The notes under the pieces were generated by a model. It did no database searches and was not told the origin of the DNA. It saw only the letters and a list, made by a program, of their open reading frames with translations. This document shows, piece after piece, positions 24,401 to 35,438 of a DNA stretch of 64,000 nt (position 1 is the first letter of the stretch; the number at the start of each line of letters is the position of its first letter). The DNA is from Thinopyrum elongatum (lineage: Eukaryota > Streptophyta > Magnoliopsida > Poales > Poaceae), in contig CM022300.1 of NCBI GenBank assembly GCA_011799875.1, forward strand, positions 239,688,670 through 239,752,669. Direction: 5' to 3'. Made by a program: the position numbers and the translations under genes.

Positions 24401-24597
24401 TGTTCTTCCCCGGTGCCTTCTGCCCTTGTTTCAGCCGCAGAGGAGGTGGGGACGACGCCGCCTGCGCCGGCCACATCCCCCGCAGCATCCATGTCTTCGT
24501 GCGTCCCCATAGCCCCCGCGGCGTCGGCAGCCGCGTGTGACGGGGCCTTCGAAGTGGACGGATGGGCTGCAGCACCGGGCTTCTTCTTGGGCGCCAT
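21490..24597 (-). pseudogene. Element B gag and protease remnant
   Basis: The start is the ATG at 24597 (MAPKKKPGAA), matching the start of element C gag at 52118. The first 380 bases are open; the middle is frameshifted. The capsid part reappears at 23095-23424 (YFPLALKPN, WADLCHEFVGAFTGGHQ), and a long open frame of about 527 codons covers 21490-23073. That frame has an acidic and Lys-rich stretch, a Cys/His cluster (CTDC, then YCKIHRTKGHDLQEC) and an aspartic protease site, VDGGAGLNLIS. It ends at a TAG just before RT. The protein packages the element RNA and processes the polyprotein in living relatives. Confidence 0.85.
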
Positions 24598-24673
24598 GGA
24601 TGATGGAGCCGTCGATGAAGATGATGATGAAAATGACGTGCTGCGTACGCTTCTCGAGTTCGTGCAAGCGCAG

Positions 24674-24692
24674 CCCCCTAGCTGGCACGCCA
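24674..24692 (-). other. Primer-binding region of element B
   Basis: TGGCGTGCCAGCTAGGGGG lies four bases inside the 5' LTR on the minus strand, at the same place and with nearly the same sequence as 52036-52054 in C. The priming tRNA was not identified. Confidence 0.55.
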
Positions 24693-24696
24693 AAGA

Positions 24697-25907
24697 TGTC
24701 GTGGGAAACCACGACCACCTATGGGGCCATCAACCCCTTGTGGTTCGGCAGGGGGGATGAACACATTGCAGAAAGAGCGGAAAATGTAGCGCAGCACGGC
24801 AGAGATCACACGGGCAGTTTTATCCAGGTTCGGGCCGCTGCGAGGTGTAAAACCCTACTCCTGCTTTGGTGGATTGATGGTGGATTGTGGTGGAAACGTA
24901 GCGCTCTTTCCCGGCAGGGTTGCCTCGAGGCGAGGGTAGCTACGCGCGTACAAGTGTACAAGGGTCCGAATCCTTTCTATGGTTGCCATGGCCCTCCTTT
25001 TATAGATCAAGGGGTCACCACAGTGGCAAATCAGTCATTGTGTATTGATTAGAGAGTGAACAGTGCTATCATACCTAACTCTGCAGTCAGAGCAGAGAGC
25101 ATTAAATGCGCTGCTTATTGTCACATCGTGGCATGCCCGGCACCTACTGCTTTGCTGGATTGATGGTGGATTGTGGTGGCAACGCAGCGCTCTTGCCCGA
25201 CAGGGTTGCCTTGGGGCGAGGGCAGCTACACGCGTACGAGTGTACCAGGGTCCGAATCGTCCGAATCCTTTCTATGGTTGCCATGGCCCTCCTTTTATAG
25301 ATCAAGGGGTCACCACAATGGCAAATCAGTCATTGTGTACTGATTAGATAGCGAACAGTGCTATCATACCCAACTTGGCAGTCAGAGCAGGGTGTATTAA
25401 ATGCGCCGCTTAGTGTAACATCGTGGCATGCCCGGCAAGCCTTGCCGGGCTGCTTGGCCACCTTTTCGCATGTCTGCTTGACACGTCTCTGGACGAGTGT
25501 CATTTGGAGGTGATTTCCGTAGGAAGTGGCTGCCACATGCCAAATAACAGCCACTTAGTCACTTGGGGGCTTGACATCGCATCGATCGATGACTTGCGTC
25601 GCTGTGAGGTGGAGCGGTGGAGCCTTGGCGGGGTAGTTTGCCCTCGTAGCGCCCGACAGGCCTGCCGGGACGGTCTTGAGGCTCTATTTCGGGGCCACCT
25701 CATCCTCGCCAGGCTCGCCTGCCCGACAAGGGAGGTTTCTCCTTAGTGGTGCCTTGTTCATTAGCTTGTCTTGGTCCTCTTGATCTGCCCTTTGATTCCT
25801 CAAAGAGCTGATCTCTCCTTGCTTGGTCTGTACTTTCACGTTGCGACCTTGCCTTTTTAGGCCTGTGCACGGTCTGGGCAACAGACCCAGGGTTTGTTGC
25901 ACCGACA
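24697..25907 (-). repeat. 5' LTR of element B with internal promoter duplication
   Basis: It runs from TGTCGGTGCAAC at 25907 to CCACGACA at 24697. Units 24855-25145 and 25146-25436 are tandem copies. Each carries the sequence around the TATA box (24996-25005 and 25291-25300). The 3' LTR has only one unit. Confidence 0.85.
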
Positions 25908-25912
25908 CCTCC
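25908..25912. repeat. Target site duplication CCTCC, right of element B
   Basis: It is identical to 15159-15163. Sukkula-like sequence resumes after it. Confidence 0.9.
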
Positions 25913-27451
25913 CGACGTGTCGACGATCCCGATAGGAGCCGCGTATCTCGTTCTCAAGACACGGCGGATGAGCAGTCCGTACAACTAAAACCTATCCTTG
26001 AGTTTCCCCATGGTGGCGCTGCAAGGGGCTCTAGTTTGGACCAGCACCATCAACACTGGCCCCCTGTATTATGTTGAATAACAAACCTCGGGTAGCGCGA
26101 ACTCCCTATGCGTCAAATTTATTATCATGTTTATTATGTTGGGCAAATGTTAAAACCAATGTTGGGCCTTGCTGGAGGAGTTTTATTCAAAGCGAACTGT
26201 CAAGGGGGGGGGGCATAAACCCCGACCGTGTTAGGAACGCAAAATCAAGGAACATAACACCGGTATGACAGAAACTAGGGCGGTAAGAGTGGAACAAAAC
26301 ACCAGGCAAAAGGCCGAGCCTTCCACCCTTTACCAAATATATAGATGCATTAATTAAAGAAGAGATACTGTGATATCCCATGATATCCATGTCCCAACAT
26401 GGAACAACCTGCAATGCACCTGCAACTAGTAACACTATAAGAGGGGCTGAGCAAAGCGATAACATAGACAATCAATTGTTTGCTAGGAAGGTGGAAAATG
26501 TTAGAGGCACATCATGGCAATTTGGGAGGCTTAACAAACAAGTGGTAGGTAGCGCGACATAGTGATAGCATCGAGACAACTAGCAAAGCAAAGATAGTAG
26601 TGATATCCAAGGTGATGGTCATCTTGCCTGAAATCCTGCTAGGAAGAAGACCGAATCCATGAAGTAGACGAACCAACATAGACGAACGAATCCTCACAAT
26701 CGCAACGAAACCGGGACTATCGAGAAGAAGCACAACCGGAAAGAAGCAAGCAACATGGTAAACACACAAGCATAAACATGGCATGATGCACAACCAAGTA
26801 TGATGCATGACAAGGTTAAATGTTGTTACTTGTGGTAAGAGATGACGCATGAAAGAACACCACATCAAAGCAAGTTTAAATAAGGCGAAACAACACATAA
26901 CAATTTCAAAAAATCCCCATATGGAATTTCGAATTTGGTACTGTTCTAAATAAAACATTATGTTAAAGTTGTTAAACAGCAAGTTAAAGTCAACCATGAT
27001 GATCTACACATTTTTCTAGTCAAGTTACATATAAAGTTCATTTAATTCAGAGCTACGGTCTAAAAGATATGAAATAAACCATCTTAGCATGTCATTTATG
27101 CAAATTAATGCATCAGTTTTAAATATTTTAACAAGGATGAAAGTTGGATATTGTGAAACTGCATGAAATTCTAAGCATTTTACATATATAACATGTTTCA
27201 TTTGGATGCATGGATATATAGTTATTAGCAATTCAAAATGAAGGCATTTATGTGAATATGCAAAACAAAAGGAAAACAATAAGGGACACGGGCACGGGCA
27301 GCCACTGTCAATGACGAGAGGGCCCGGGATGCTGAGGTGGCAGGAGTGTGGTCGTGGTGGGGTGTATGTGGACAGAGAGGATGACAAGTGGGATCTGGAT
27401 GTCATAGGCACAGAGGCAAATTTACTGGAGGCAAAATTAAAAGCAAAAGTG

Positions 27452-27535
27452 CCAACCTGGGTTTCGAACCCAGTATCTCTTGGGTGGAGGTTTGCTTCCC
27501 TGACCACTCCAACTACTACTCTGCCTGTGTAACAG
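27452..27535 (-). other. tRNA-like sequence in the Sukkula-like LTR
   Basis: On the minus strand an A-box-like TAGTTGGAGTGG (27504-27515) is followed about 35 bases later by a B-box-like GGGTTCGAAACCC (27459-27471), which forms a 5-bp T stem. This spacing is tRNA-like, but each box has about one mismatch to consensus and no clean acceptor stem was found. It is more likely a tRNA-derived relic than a working tRNA. Confidence 0.35.
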
Positions 27536-29487
27536 ATGGGAGCCAACAGTCCTTAACCAAAGACTAAAACGGACGAGCTTTGGAGCAATGGCATCACGGT
27601 GATGCTTGGTGTTGACGCCTACGAGCAAGACGACGGCAACAACGGCTGAAGAGCGCCAGCGGGTGTGTGGGAACGATCAGTAGCACGGATTCGAGGGCGC
27701 GGGAAGGCTAGGAGCAGTGGGGCGCTCGAGTTCGAGCTCGACTCGGGGCCATGGCGAGGCACGCGGGCGGCAACAGCAGCTTGGCGGCCACGGGGTGAAA
27801 AGCGGAGCAAGCTACGGGCAAGCGCGTGCAGGATGGCGGAGGAACTCCTCGGAGGAACACCGGCGACCAAAACTCGCAGAGGAGGGCACCAAAAGATGCT
27901 CCGCTACATGGTGATTCTAAAGGTGCTACAGATGCTACGAAAGCACGGACGAGAACCTCGCCGGCGAAGAGGTCACGCGGGGGCTGGAGCTGGAGCAGAC
28001 AAACGACGAATACGAAGGCCCTACGACCTACGTGACGGTGCGAGTGCAGCGGATGCAAGAACGCAAACAGGGGGTCACCGGAACCACACCGGCGTCCATG
28101 TCGTGGCGGAGAAGCTCTCGGGATCGAGAGGACAGGGCCAAAACAGGGCACAATCGAGAAGAGAAACATGCGTGGGAGGTGCTCGTGGTCACGTAGGGTT
28201 GGTTGGTGGAGTCAATCGAGCTTGGGGACAACCGACGGTGACGAATTCCGACGGCGGTGTGCTCCTACCAAAGATGAACAACATGAAGATGACGATGAGG
28301 AACTTGGCATTCCGCGGGGGCTCCGGGCATGGTTCAAAGGTCGGGGACGGTCGTTGGGCACACCGACGACGAGCACGAGCTCTCTCTCTCTCTCTCACTC
28401 GGTTCTCCTACGGCTACGGGGAAGGCAAACAAAGGCAGGGGAGAGCCCCTTGGGTGGCGGCGGAGAGGGGGAAACCCTAGGGGCGCGGGCTGCTGGTTTT
28501 ATAGGAGGGCTGGAAGGTGTGGATGGTGCAGACGCGCGGCCACGATGGCCATGTGTGCCTTGGTTGCAAAGTTACTGTGAGAGAGAGGGTGGGCGTGAGG
28601 TGGATGAAAAGGAGGGGGAAGAGAGAATGGCCGGTGAGTCCGGCGAAGGGGTAAATAGTAGCCGCGTGGGAATTTTACCGGGGGATGGAGTTTGGCTGCG
28701 GGCCTGCTGGGCTGTAGGTGGACTAGGACGCGACCCAGGTAAGTGGGCTCTGCCCAGTTCTTCCCTCCTCTATTTTTTTCCCTTCAAGAAAAATTGACAG
28801 AAGTACAAAGAAAAGAACCCGAGACTTGGAAATCAATATTGATGACATAAAAATGTCTCTGGGATCCTGGATTTATCTACTATTTGAATAAAATGCCTTG
28901 GCAATTTTTAGAGGCTGCAAATTTATGCAAGTTTGAGAATAACTCAAACTCGAATAAATCCTTAGCCCAACCAAAACACTTCCAGAAGACCTAAAAATTG
29001 GAGGATGTGGTCTTGGCATTATTTAGGATTTATAGGGAAAGGTTGAACATTTTCCCGAATAGGAAAAATGTCACAAGAAAAATAAATGGAATAAAGAAGA
29101 AAGGAGAAGTTTGGATGGGATAAAAACTTGGGTGAACTTGATGAATGGCTGCTGGTATGTGCATGGTGAAATAATGAGGTGGAGATAAGAAGAAGAGGGG
29201 TTCACACAAGATCACACAACAAAACTTAAATATGCAAACCAAGGCATGATGATCATGATGCAATGCAATGAAATGACAAGAGGCTTATCAAAATCATGAA
29301 GCATATAACAAAGCAAGATGCTCATGGCAACAACAAGGATGGCAAGATATAATCAATAATGAACATGACGCAAGAAGCAAAATATGACAATGGCACTCAT
29401 CATGATCATGGCAACAAACAATTGAAACACACGACGTCAAAGAAAATAAATGGATGGCATCTTGAGCATCGGTCTCGGGGTGTCACA

Positions 29488-29491
29488 CCTG

Positions 29492-29492
<1 letters not shown>
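29488..29492. repeat. Target site duplication CCTGC, right
   Basis: It is the partner of 14258-14262. Confidence 0.85.

Positions 29493-29493
<1 letters not shown>

Positions 29494-29533
<40 letters not shown>
29494..29533. repeat. (TA)20 microsatellite
   Basis: An uninterrupted TA run of 40 bases lies next to the Sukkula insertion site. Confidence 0.95.
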
Positions 29534-29536
<3 letters not shown>

Positions 29537-31446
29537 GAGTGATTATCTTTTTCTCTCCACAACAGGTGTTTCAATTTGTGTACGTGGCATTAAAGAAAAG
29601 AAACTCCCTATTTAACGTGACTTACTGCTCGCCGCACTTTGTACTGTACTGTACTAGTACTTACTACTACTAGTAGTATTGTTCACTTCTGGACCCCGAC
29701 ACTCCATTCATTGAACAACCCCACGGGTGAATAAACATATACTAGTATTTATATAGAATGAACAAGCTCAAACTATTTTGGCTTTGAGATAACGATGGTA
29801 CAGTTTGACCACATTGTATCAATGGACTCAGTACTTTGAAGTAACCTATACATATAAATGCATGCACGATTTACATTCCGAATCACTAGCTAGAGCTTGA
29901 ACTGTATTTGTTTACATGTAGCACCATTTTCTTTTAGTTTTCTGCTCCATGGCGCAATTCATCGATACAAAATTATAGGATTATTTAAAAGTCGACGGCA
30001 GGGCTTTTCCCGGGCAGTACGCACGGCAGTTTCGCCTAGCCGGTTTGATAGAGAGGCAAGAAGGGTGAGGGAGTAGCGGATTCAACTTACTGCTGGAAAG
30101 GTAGGGATGTGTGATCTGACGACTTGTTACTGCTAGAAAGATTGGGCCTTGTGATATGACTGCTCATTATAGTCATTATTACTGCGGCGCTACGACCGGG
30201 GTGAGGCTCCCCTTCCATTCCCCACTCTAATCTGGTGCATGACACGTCGACCCGGATGCTGGCTCTCCCACATGTCAGCTACATAAGAAGGAGCAAAGAA
30301 TCATGTGGTAGTAGTATATACTAGTATGTTGGAGGAGTACGAAACATGGCAGCCCAGTGAACCAGCAGGCGATAGGACATAGAAAACAATGTGGTGATAT
30401 GGCCATAAAAAAACAATGTGCTACAGTCTAGTCTCTAGCATGTACAAAAACATGCCACCACTTCCTCCTCCTCTCAGTTCATCGCCATCATACTTTCCCC
30501 ATTCCTGTGTTTTTAGTATCCTCCGAGTCAAAGAGGCCCTTAAACTAGTTTTGGTCCGTTCTTTTTTTCAATGTATTATGTCCAAAATTTAATGAACGTG
30601 CTCCAGTTTCTATGAAAATAATCTGGTTTGCATGTAGTAATTCATTTGTTTATTCTTCTACGAGGGGTTTGCATGTAATTCGTCAGGTCTGAAATGTAAA
30701 GTACGCCGGCATGGTTGCATATGCTCCGAGTCATGCATGCACTACGTCCCAGATGCTCTATGTCCCACTTGTCGGTGAAAGGAAGCACGTGGAAATAGCC
30801 TAGGAGTACATATAGGAGGAAAAATGCGTGAAAAGCTATGTACTATGAAGTGTAGCTATGGTTCAAATAGGAGACCTAAAGTGAAGACAGGTATAGGTCG
30901 TACACACCCAACTAGTGGTACTAGATGTACGAGTACTCAGTACTCCTACTCTATTAACACGAGTCCCATCTGACAACAGCGTCCGTGCTACAACTAGCTC
31001 TTCTCCCTTGTTTCTCTCTTCTAATTCTAACCCAGCCGACACACGGTGGGTGGGGTGGGGATTTGCCGATAGTCGGTTCGCTCAACTGCGGCCCCACCTG
31101 ACAGTGAAAATGCTAAGACAACAAGCATTCCCTAGCTTGTGTGGCATGCCAGACAGACCGTGTGGGGGTGCGACACTAACGCAGCAGTCTTTACCTCTTT
31201 AAATTGTAGATAGAAAATGCCAAGCCAATGCGCGCTGAGTGGCGGGCTGGAACGACAGTGTGGGGTGCGACGCGAACGGCACATGTGTGATGTACTTGTT
31301 CCACTTTCTTGTTTTGAACTCGTGACATGTAGCGCTCAGTTTTGAATTTATAAGTATGGTTGGCGCGCCAATATATATACTCCCTCCATGTAGGTTGGGT
31401 CTGGTACATAAATTTGAAGTCAAAATTTGGCACAAAACACGAGGGT
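29534..31446. other. Intergenic DNA, no gene seen
   Basis: It has mixed composition with scattered short open frames only. A Stowaway-like start (CTCCCTCCATGTAGG) is at about 31380, directly before the MITE at 31447, and could be part of a second, truncated MITE. Confidence 0.4.
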
Positions 31447-31679
31447 CTACCTCCGTCCTGGTTTATTGGTCCCCATCAAAATCTGTGCCAAATTTTGACC
31501 ATAAATTTGACTAACAAAATGTTCATGCATGTCACCAAAATTATATCATTGAAAACTATGTTCAAATACGAATGCAATGATATAATTTTTGTTGACATGC
31601 AGTAAATTTTGTCAGTTAAATCTTTGGTCAAAATTGAGCACAAATTACAAAAGGGACTAATAAACCAGGACGTAGGTAG
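31447..31679. mobile_element. Stowaway-type MITE
   Basis: The 233-bp element has terminal inverted repeats CTACCTCCGTCCTGGTTTAT and its near-exact complement at the other end (ATAAACCAGGACGTAGGTAG), the grass Stowaway (Tc1/mariner) signature. TA follows on the right; the left target dinucleotide looks mutated. The interior is AT-rich and non-coding. Confidence 0.8.
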
Positions 31680-31853
31680 TAAACCAGGATGAAGATAGTG
31701 ACACTCATGTCATTTACGACTCGAATAAAAATACCATACACTAACACATTAAGGCCACGAGGTGATGCAGTGCTGGTTACAGGAGGCAAGAAGAAAGCTG
31801 CATCCATCGGCGACCTCCTCCTCAACTCAGGGTGCCGGCCCACCGAACATCGG

Positions 31854-32387
31854 CTAAGGAGCAGCGGCTTTCGTGGCCAGGTCAATGTGCTTTTGAACAA
31901 TGGTGTCCAAAGATTCCAGCCTGTCAAAGAAGGCCAACATCTTTGCATCCTCCCCAGCCTTGTAGTGGCATATGTAGACGATTTCCTCATAGACGTGGAT
32001 GTGTAGGTCGACGGTTTCTTTCATGGCGAGGCGCTCCACGGCGACCGCGGCCTCGAGGTGGACATTCTTCGTCACGACCTCCGGCAGCTACAGGGCCACT
32101 AGTGCTTGAAACAGTTCATCACCATGGAGGCTGATGAGGGTGGCAGGCAACAAGGAGCCTGGGCACGCGGGCTGGAGGAGTACGGCAAGGTCGTCCGCAT
32201 GCTTCTTGACGGCGGTGAACTTGCAGATGGAGCAGACCATCATCTCGTCCATGCGAGAGACGAAGCCGGCGTCGACGAGGGCTATGACGCCGACGGTCAC
32301 CAGCACCATTTAGAAATGCTGCATGGTGCGGGGCCGCAGGCCGGCGTCTTGGATGATCCGGCACAGCCGACTGCCAGTCGCGTCCAT
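31854..32387 (-). pseudogene. Single-exon grass protein pseudogene, DUF1110-like
   Basis: The frame reads from an ATG at 32387 (MDATGSRLCRIIQDAGLRP) to a TAG at 31854, about 178 codons, with in-frame stops at 32310-32312 (TAA) and 32088-32090 (TAG). No frameshift is needed across the whole length, so the decay is recent or only by point changes. Recognisable segments are VDAGFVSRMDEM, ICKFTAV-KHADDL, SLHGDELFQALVAL, LPEVVTKNVHLEAAVAVERLA and YEEIVYICHYKAGEDAKML. By memory this resembles the grass-specific DUF1110 family, whose function is unknown; the family name is tentative. A TATA box about 120 bases upstream suggests it was a true gene copy and not a processed one. Confidence 0.55.
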
Positions 32388-32504
32388 TGGCTCCTTGGGT
32401 GCTTGTGGCTTCTGGTCACTTGGTCTTGGTCTTGGATTGGAGTGAGTAGTGTTGCGCACACTAGGTGTGTATGATTTGGTAGATGGATTGGAGTGGTGGG
32501 GCGT

Positions 32505-32512
32505 CTTTATAT
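32505..32512 (-). promoter_or_regulatory. TATA box of the DUF1110-like pseudogene
   Basis: The minus strand reads ATATAAAG, about 120 bases before the ATG at 32387, a normal plant distance. Confidence 0.55.
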
Positions 32513-32539
32513 GAGAGTCCAAACTGCATTGCATTCACA

Positions 32540-33780
32540 TCATGTTGGCTCCATTCTGCTTCTCCAATTAATTCCCTCTGGATGCTAATTGAATGAGGAT
32601 GCATCATTGACCGTTCAATGTCTCAGGAACCGCTACCCTCTCCCTCGTTGGCACTCAAGCCGTATCAACATAAATGTGTGTCAAAAAGAGACTAGTCATT
32701 AGTAGTACAACTACATTGTGCACCGCGACCAAGGCGGAGAGGAAAACGATAGAACTTAATATTTATTTGCTAACTAATACCATTGCATGCAATGAACTGA
32801 CCGCTGCATGCCATGCTAGGTAGTCTCAAGGCATTAAAAACATACATGGCCCACATATCTTATTGGTTGATTCCTATTCATGTCTAAAAACAAGAAACAT
32901 TGTTGGGTTTGTTTTGCGATTATTTGATTTTCATAAGATGACTATAAATAGCAATCGCCACAATAACCGTAAGATCTGCATTCGACGGTGGCACCTATTG
33001 GACGCAAACAACAATAAAAAAGAATATCCACAAAACTGGCACACCACGCCCCTCCCCTACAGATAAGACTGCCACGTGAGCATTCACAACTGCCACATTC
33101 GGGTTGAGCTTGGCTCTTCGCCTGTTCGAGAAGTCAAACAATGATGTTACTACTTCTACAATACTGAATTAACTGCTGCATGTCCATCGCGTGGGGAAGG
33201 GAGATCTTGTTGTAAGCAAAAGCTTCTCCTCGTTTGTGAGCCACCACACGCATGGGCAAGGGAGAGGGCATAGTAATCAAGCTTCTCCTTGTTGTATGAG
33301 TTGACGCGACACATCAAAGTAGTACACTTGATTTTCTCAAAAAGTTGTGTTTACCTATGCATTAATTACAATGCATGCGCATGCCATGAGTTTCCTGTTG
33401 ATCCTTGCATCTGTTGATTTAATGCACCTTAAAGTATTAACATGTGATGGTAAACTTGTCACAGTGGGGAGCACCTCTAGTGATTGGAGGTAACACTGCC
33501 TCTAACACGGGCCCCACATGCTTGCCTCTAAACTTGGCTAAAGACCCGCAGTGTATAATATTTGCTGCAGCCTCTAATATTTACCCTACCACAAGTTAAA
33601 ATATATATTCCTCTCTTGACCAGGTCAACGTGCAAACTACAATCACCAGGATGACAGGTAGGGCTAGAAGATTATTTCAATCAAAAAATATGCTTGGAGA
33701 CGGCCTCTTAGCATGGAGGCGACTCCAACGATTTTAAGCTTAGAGGCATGGTCTGCACTGTATGGCATCGGCTTCTAAGA
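32540..33780. other. Intergenic DNA, no gene seen
   Basis: Only short open frames are present. Near 33480-33790 a word related to GCCTCTAA recurs several times, suggesting a degraded MITE, but no clear ends were found. Confidence 0.4.
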
Positions 33781-33802
33781 GCAAGTTCAATAGCAGGCTT
33801 AG

Positions 33803-34138
33803 AGCAAGTATAATAGGTCCTAGTCAGCAGGCTATAAGATGTTCCACATCAATAAAATCCTAGCTGGAGGGGAGAGAAGACAAGAGAGAGAAGGGAGCAG
33901 GCGCTCCATGTATCACCGGGCTATGGCACAATCTACGATGGCATCGAGCCAGCATGCAGCCTGCGGCAAGACTAAAGGTTGGCGCTTATTGCTAACATCG
34001 AATCACTATGCGTTTCCTTTGTCCATCTCTGCATGCAAGCATCAAATACTATAGCTCATCTACAACCTGCTTATTATATGTGTATTTTTGTAGGAAGGCT
34101 ACAACAGATGTAGCACTACCATGCTCTTATAGCCCGCT
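33803..34138. mobile_element. MITE candidate with inverted AGCAGGCTATAAGA ends
   Basis: AGCAGGCTATAAGAT at 33827-33840 is mirrored by CTCTTATAGCCCGCT at 34124-34138. The left flank starts GAGCAAGTATAATAGG, a word common in grass Mutator-like MITEs. The exact ends and target duplication were not resolved. Confidence 0.45.
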
Positions 34139-34455
34139 TACATGTCAATTTTTCCTATGTGGAGGAGAGAGACATCAAAAAGCAAGGGGGGTGGCCTCTC
34201 ATGCAAGAGCCTAACTCTTCTTCTTCCTCCCATTATACTGCTCCAGGAGCGCATTGTTACCATTTTGTGTGATCCATCTAGTAGATCCGGCAGGACTAGG
34301 GGTTTTACCTCCCATGGAGGGCCCCGAACCTGTGTACATCACGAGTCCCTCTCCGATTGTCCCCAATCTCGCCTCCAAAACCCTCCAACGTCCTCCGGCC
34401 ACAACCATGTTCTGTAAGCCTACCCATGGCATCTGCTGTGAGGACACCATGATAG

Positions 34456-35438
34456 ATGGCGCCCACCATGGGCCCGTCCGTGGCATCGGCTGGAGTTTCG
34501 TTTCGGACGAGACCCTTCACTCCCACCGGCGAGCACATCACACACGGTTTGCTTAGCGCGCCTGGCACGATTGATGGTGCCAGCTCCAGCACAGTGTTTA
34601 GTGGTGCTAGCCTAGCCGGCGACACCATCGTCCCCTTCGTTGGGCTGAGCGTCACCATCGCGCTCATCCTTGATGAGTACCCTAGCGAGGTGCTCGCTGT
34701 CTCCGACCTGCTGCCCTGCAGCGGCGACGTCTCCAGCGACATTGACAACCCCTGCGTCTGCGTGGAGGTGCTCACTGCTGGGTACAGCACCACCAACGAC
34801 CATGTCAGGCATGCGGATGAGGCTGCTACCGCGGCGGCGGCCGGCGCCGGCCAGTCCGATCCCTTACTGGCGATGCTACAGAGCTTACGCGCCCCCATCG
34901 CGCCGGGCATCGATCCGGTGGCGGCCACGGCCGAGCTTGAGGCATCTCGCAAGCTCATCCTCACAAGAGCGACGGAGCTGGCCACCGCGCAGCGCCTGCT
35001 GGAGGCCGCCCAGAGCGAGTACAACACGCCCACGGCCTCACCCCTGCCAGTGTCGAACCTAGCCGGCGGGGTGATGTGCAGTGCTGGGGTGGCGACATCG
35101 CCGAGCTCTTCGGTGCCAACACACCGGCCTACGCCACTATGGCCCACAACCTGAGGGCGGTAGAGGCGGCCATGGTGTAGCTCGACAACCTGGAGGGTGA
35201 GGCCCGGCTGTAGCAGCAGCAGGTCCGTGACCTCGTGTCCGCCGCCAACCGCCTACAAGACAAGTTTGAGCGGGACCCTTCCGATTCGGAGCTTCCGCGG
35301 TGTGCCGGTGACCCGCAGTCGGACGATCACCCCCAACATACCGCCCAAGCCTCCTCTCCGCACAAATCCAGACACAGAGGGTGTTCTCGCGGCAGTCGGG
35401 GAGGCCGGCGCCGACAGGACATGCTTGCCGTCACCAAC
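34456..35438 (+). pseudogene. Element E gag, N-terminal part
   Basis: The open frame 34456-35154 encodes an Ala/Ser-rich N-terminus with a helical segment (IDPVAATAELEASRKLI, ATELATAQRLLEAAQSEYN). After a frameshift near 35060 the frame continues as AELFGANTPAYATMAHNLRAVEAAM. It has two stops (near 35178 and 35211), then AANRLQDKFERDPSD up to the insertion of D. This is the usual layout of the variable gag N-terminus in grass gypsy elements. The minus-strand frame at 34305-35147 is a shadow. Confidence 0.6.
35434..35438. repeat. Target site duplication CCAAC, left of element D
   Basis: It is identical to 45243-45247. Both copies lie in the gag of element E, which is continuous across D. Confidence 0.9.

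Larger units (their letters stand above)
15164..25907 (-). mobile_element. Ty3/gypsy LTR retrotransposon B, complete but inactive
   Basis: This 10,744-bp minus-strand element is bounded by LTRs (915 bp at 15164-16078; 1,211 bp at 24697-25907) and 5-bp duplications CCTCC. In element orientation the order is 5' LTR, primer-binding region, gag, protease, RT, RNase H, integrase, post-pol hairpin, 3' region, 3' LTR. It inserted into the Sukkula-like LTR. The two LTRs differ in length because the 5' LTR carries a tandem duplication of about 291 bp. All coding parts are broken. Confidence 0.93.
14263..29487 (-). mobile_element. Sukkula-like solo LTR, split by element B
   Basis: The minus strand starts TGTGACACCCCGAGACCGAT at 29487 and ends TTGGGCGTGACA at 14263. 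The last 25 or so bases match, with two mismatches, the Sukkula LTR primer sequence known from barley marker work (recalled, not searched). Removing element B and its duplicated 5 bp leaves about 4.5 kb, the size of a Sukkula LTR. The perfect TSD CCTGC directly at both ends shows a single LTR with no internal domain. Inner parts 14263-15158 and 25913-29480 hold no convincing gene. Several GC-rich open frames at 27619-28800 overlap on both strands and lack protein-like features. A tRNA-like stretch is at 27452-27535. Confidence 0.85.
34220..35438 (+). mobile_element. Ty3/gypsy fragment E, left part (LTR end and gag start)
   Basis: 34260-34450 resembles the 3' end of a gypsy LTR (TAGGGGTTTTACCTCCCATG and onward). 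It is followed by a GGCGCCCACCATGGGCC-type junction found after the LTR in several grass gypsy families. The gag follows. Element D is inserted at 35438, and the gag resumes at 45243. Confidence 0.6.

Noticed and set aside
27619..28797. Long overlapping ORFs on both strands as genes
   Set aside because: They lie inside the Sukkula-like LTR, are GC-driven, overlap in several frames and lack any domain pattern.
34305..35147. Minus-strand ORF of 280 codons
   Set aside because: Shadow of the GC-rich gag frame of element E on the plus strand.
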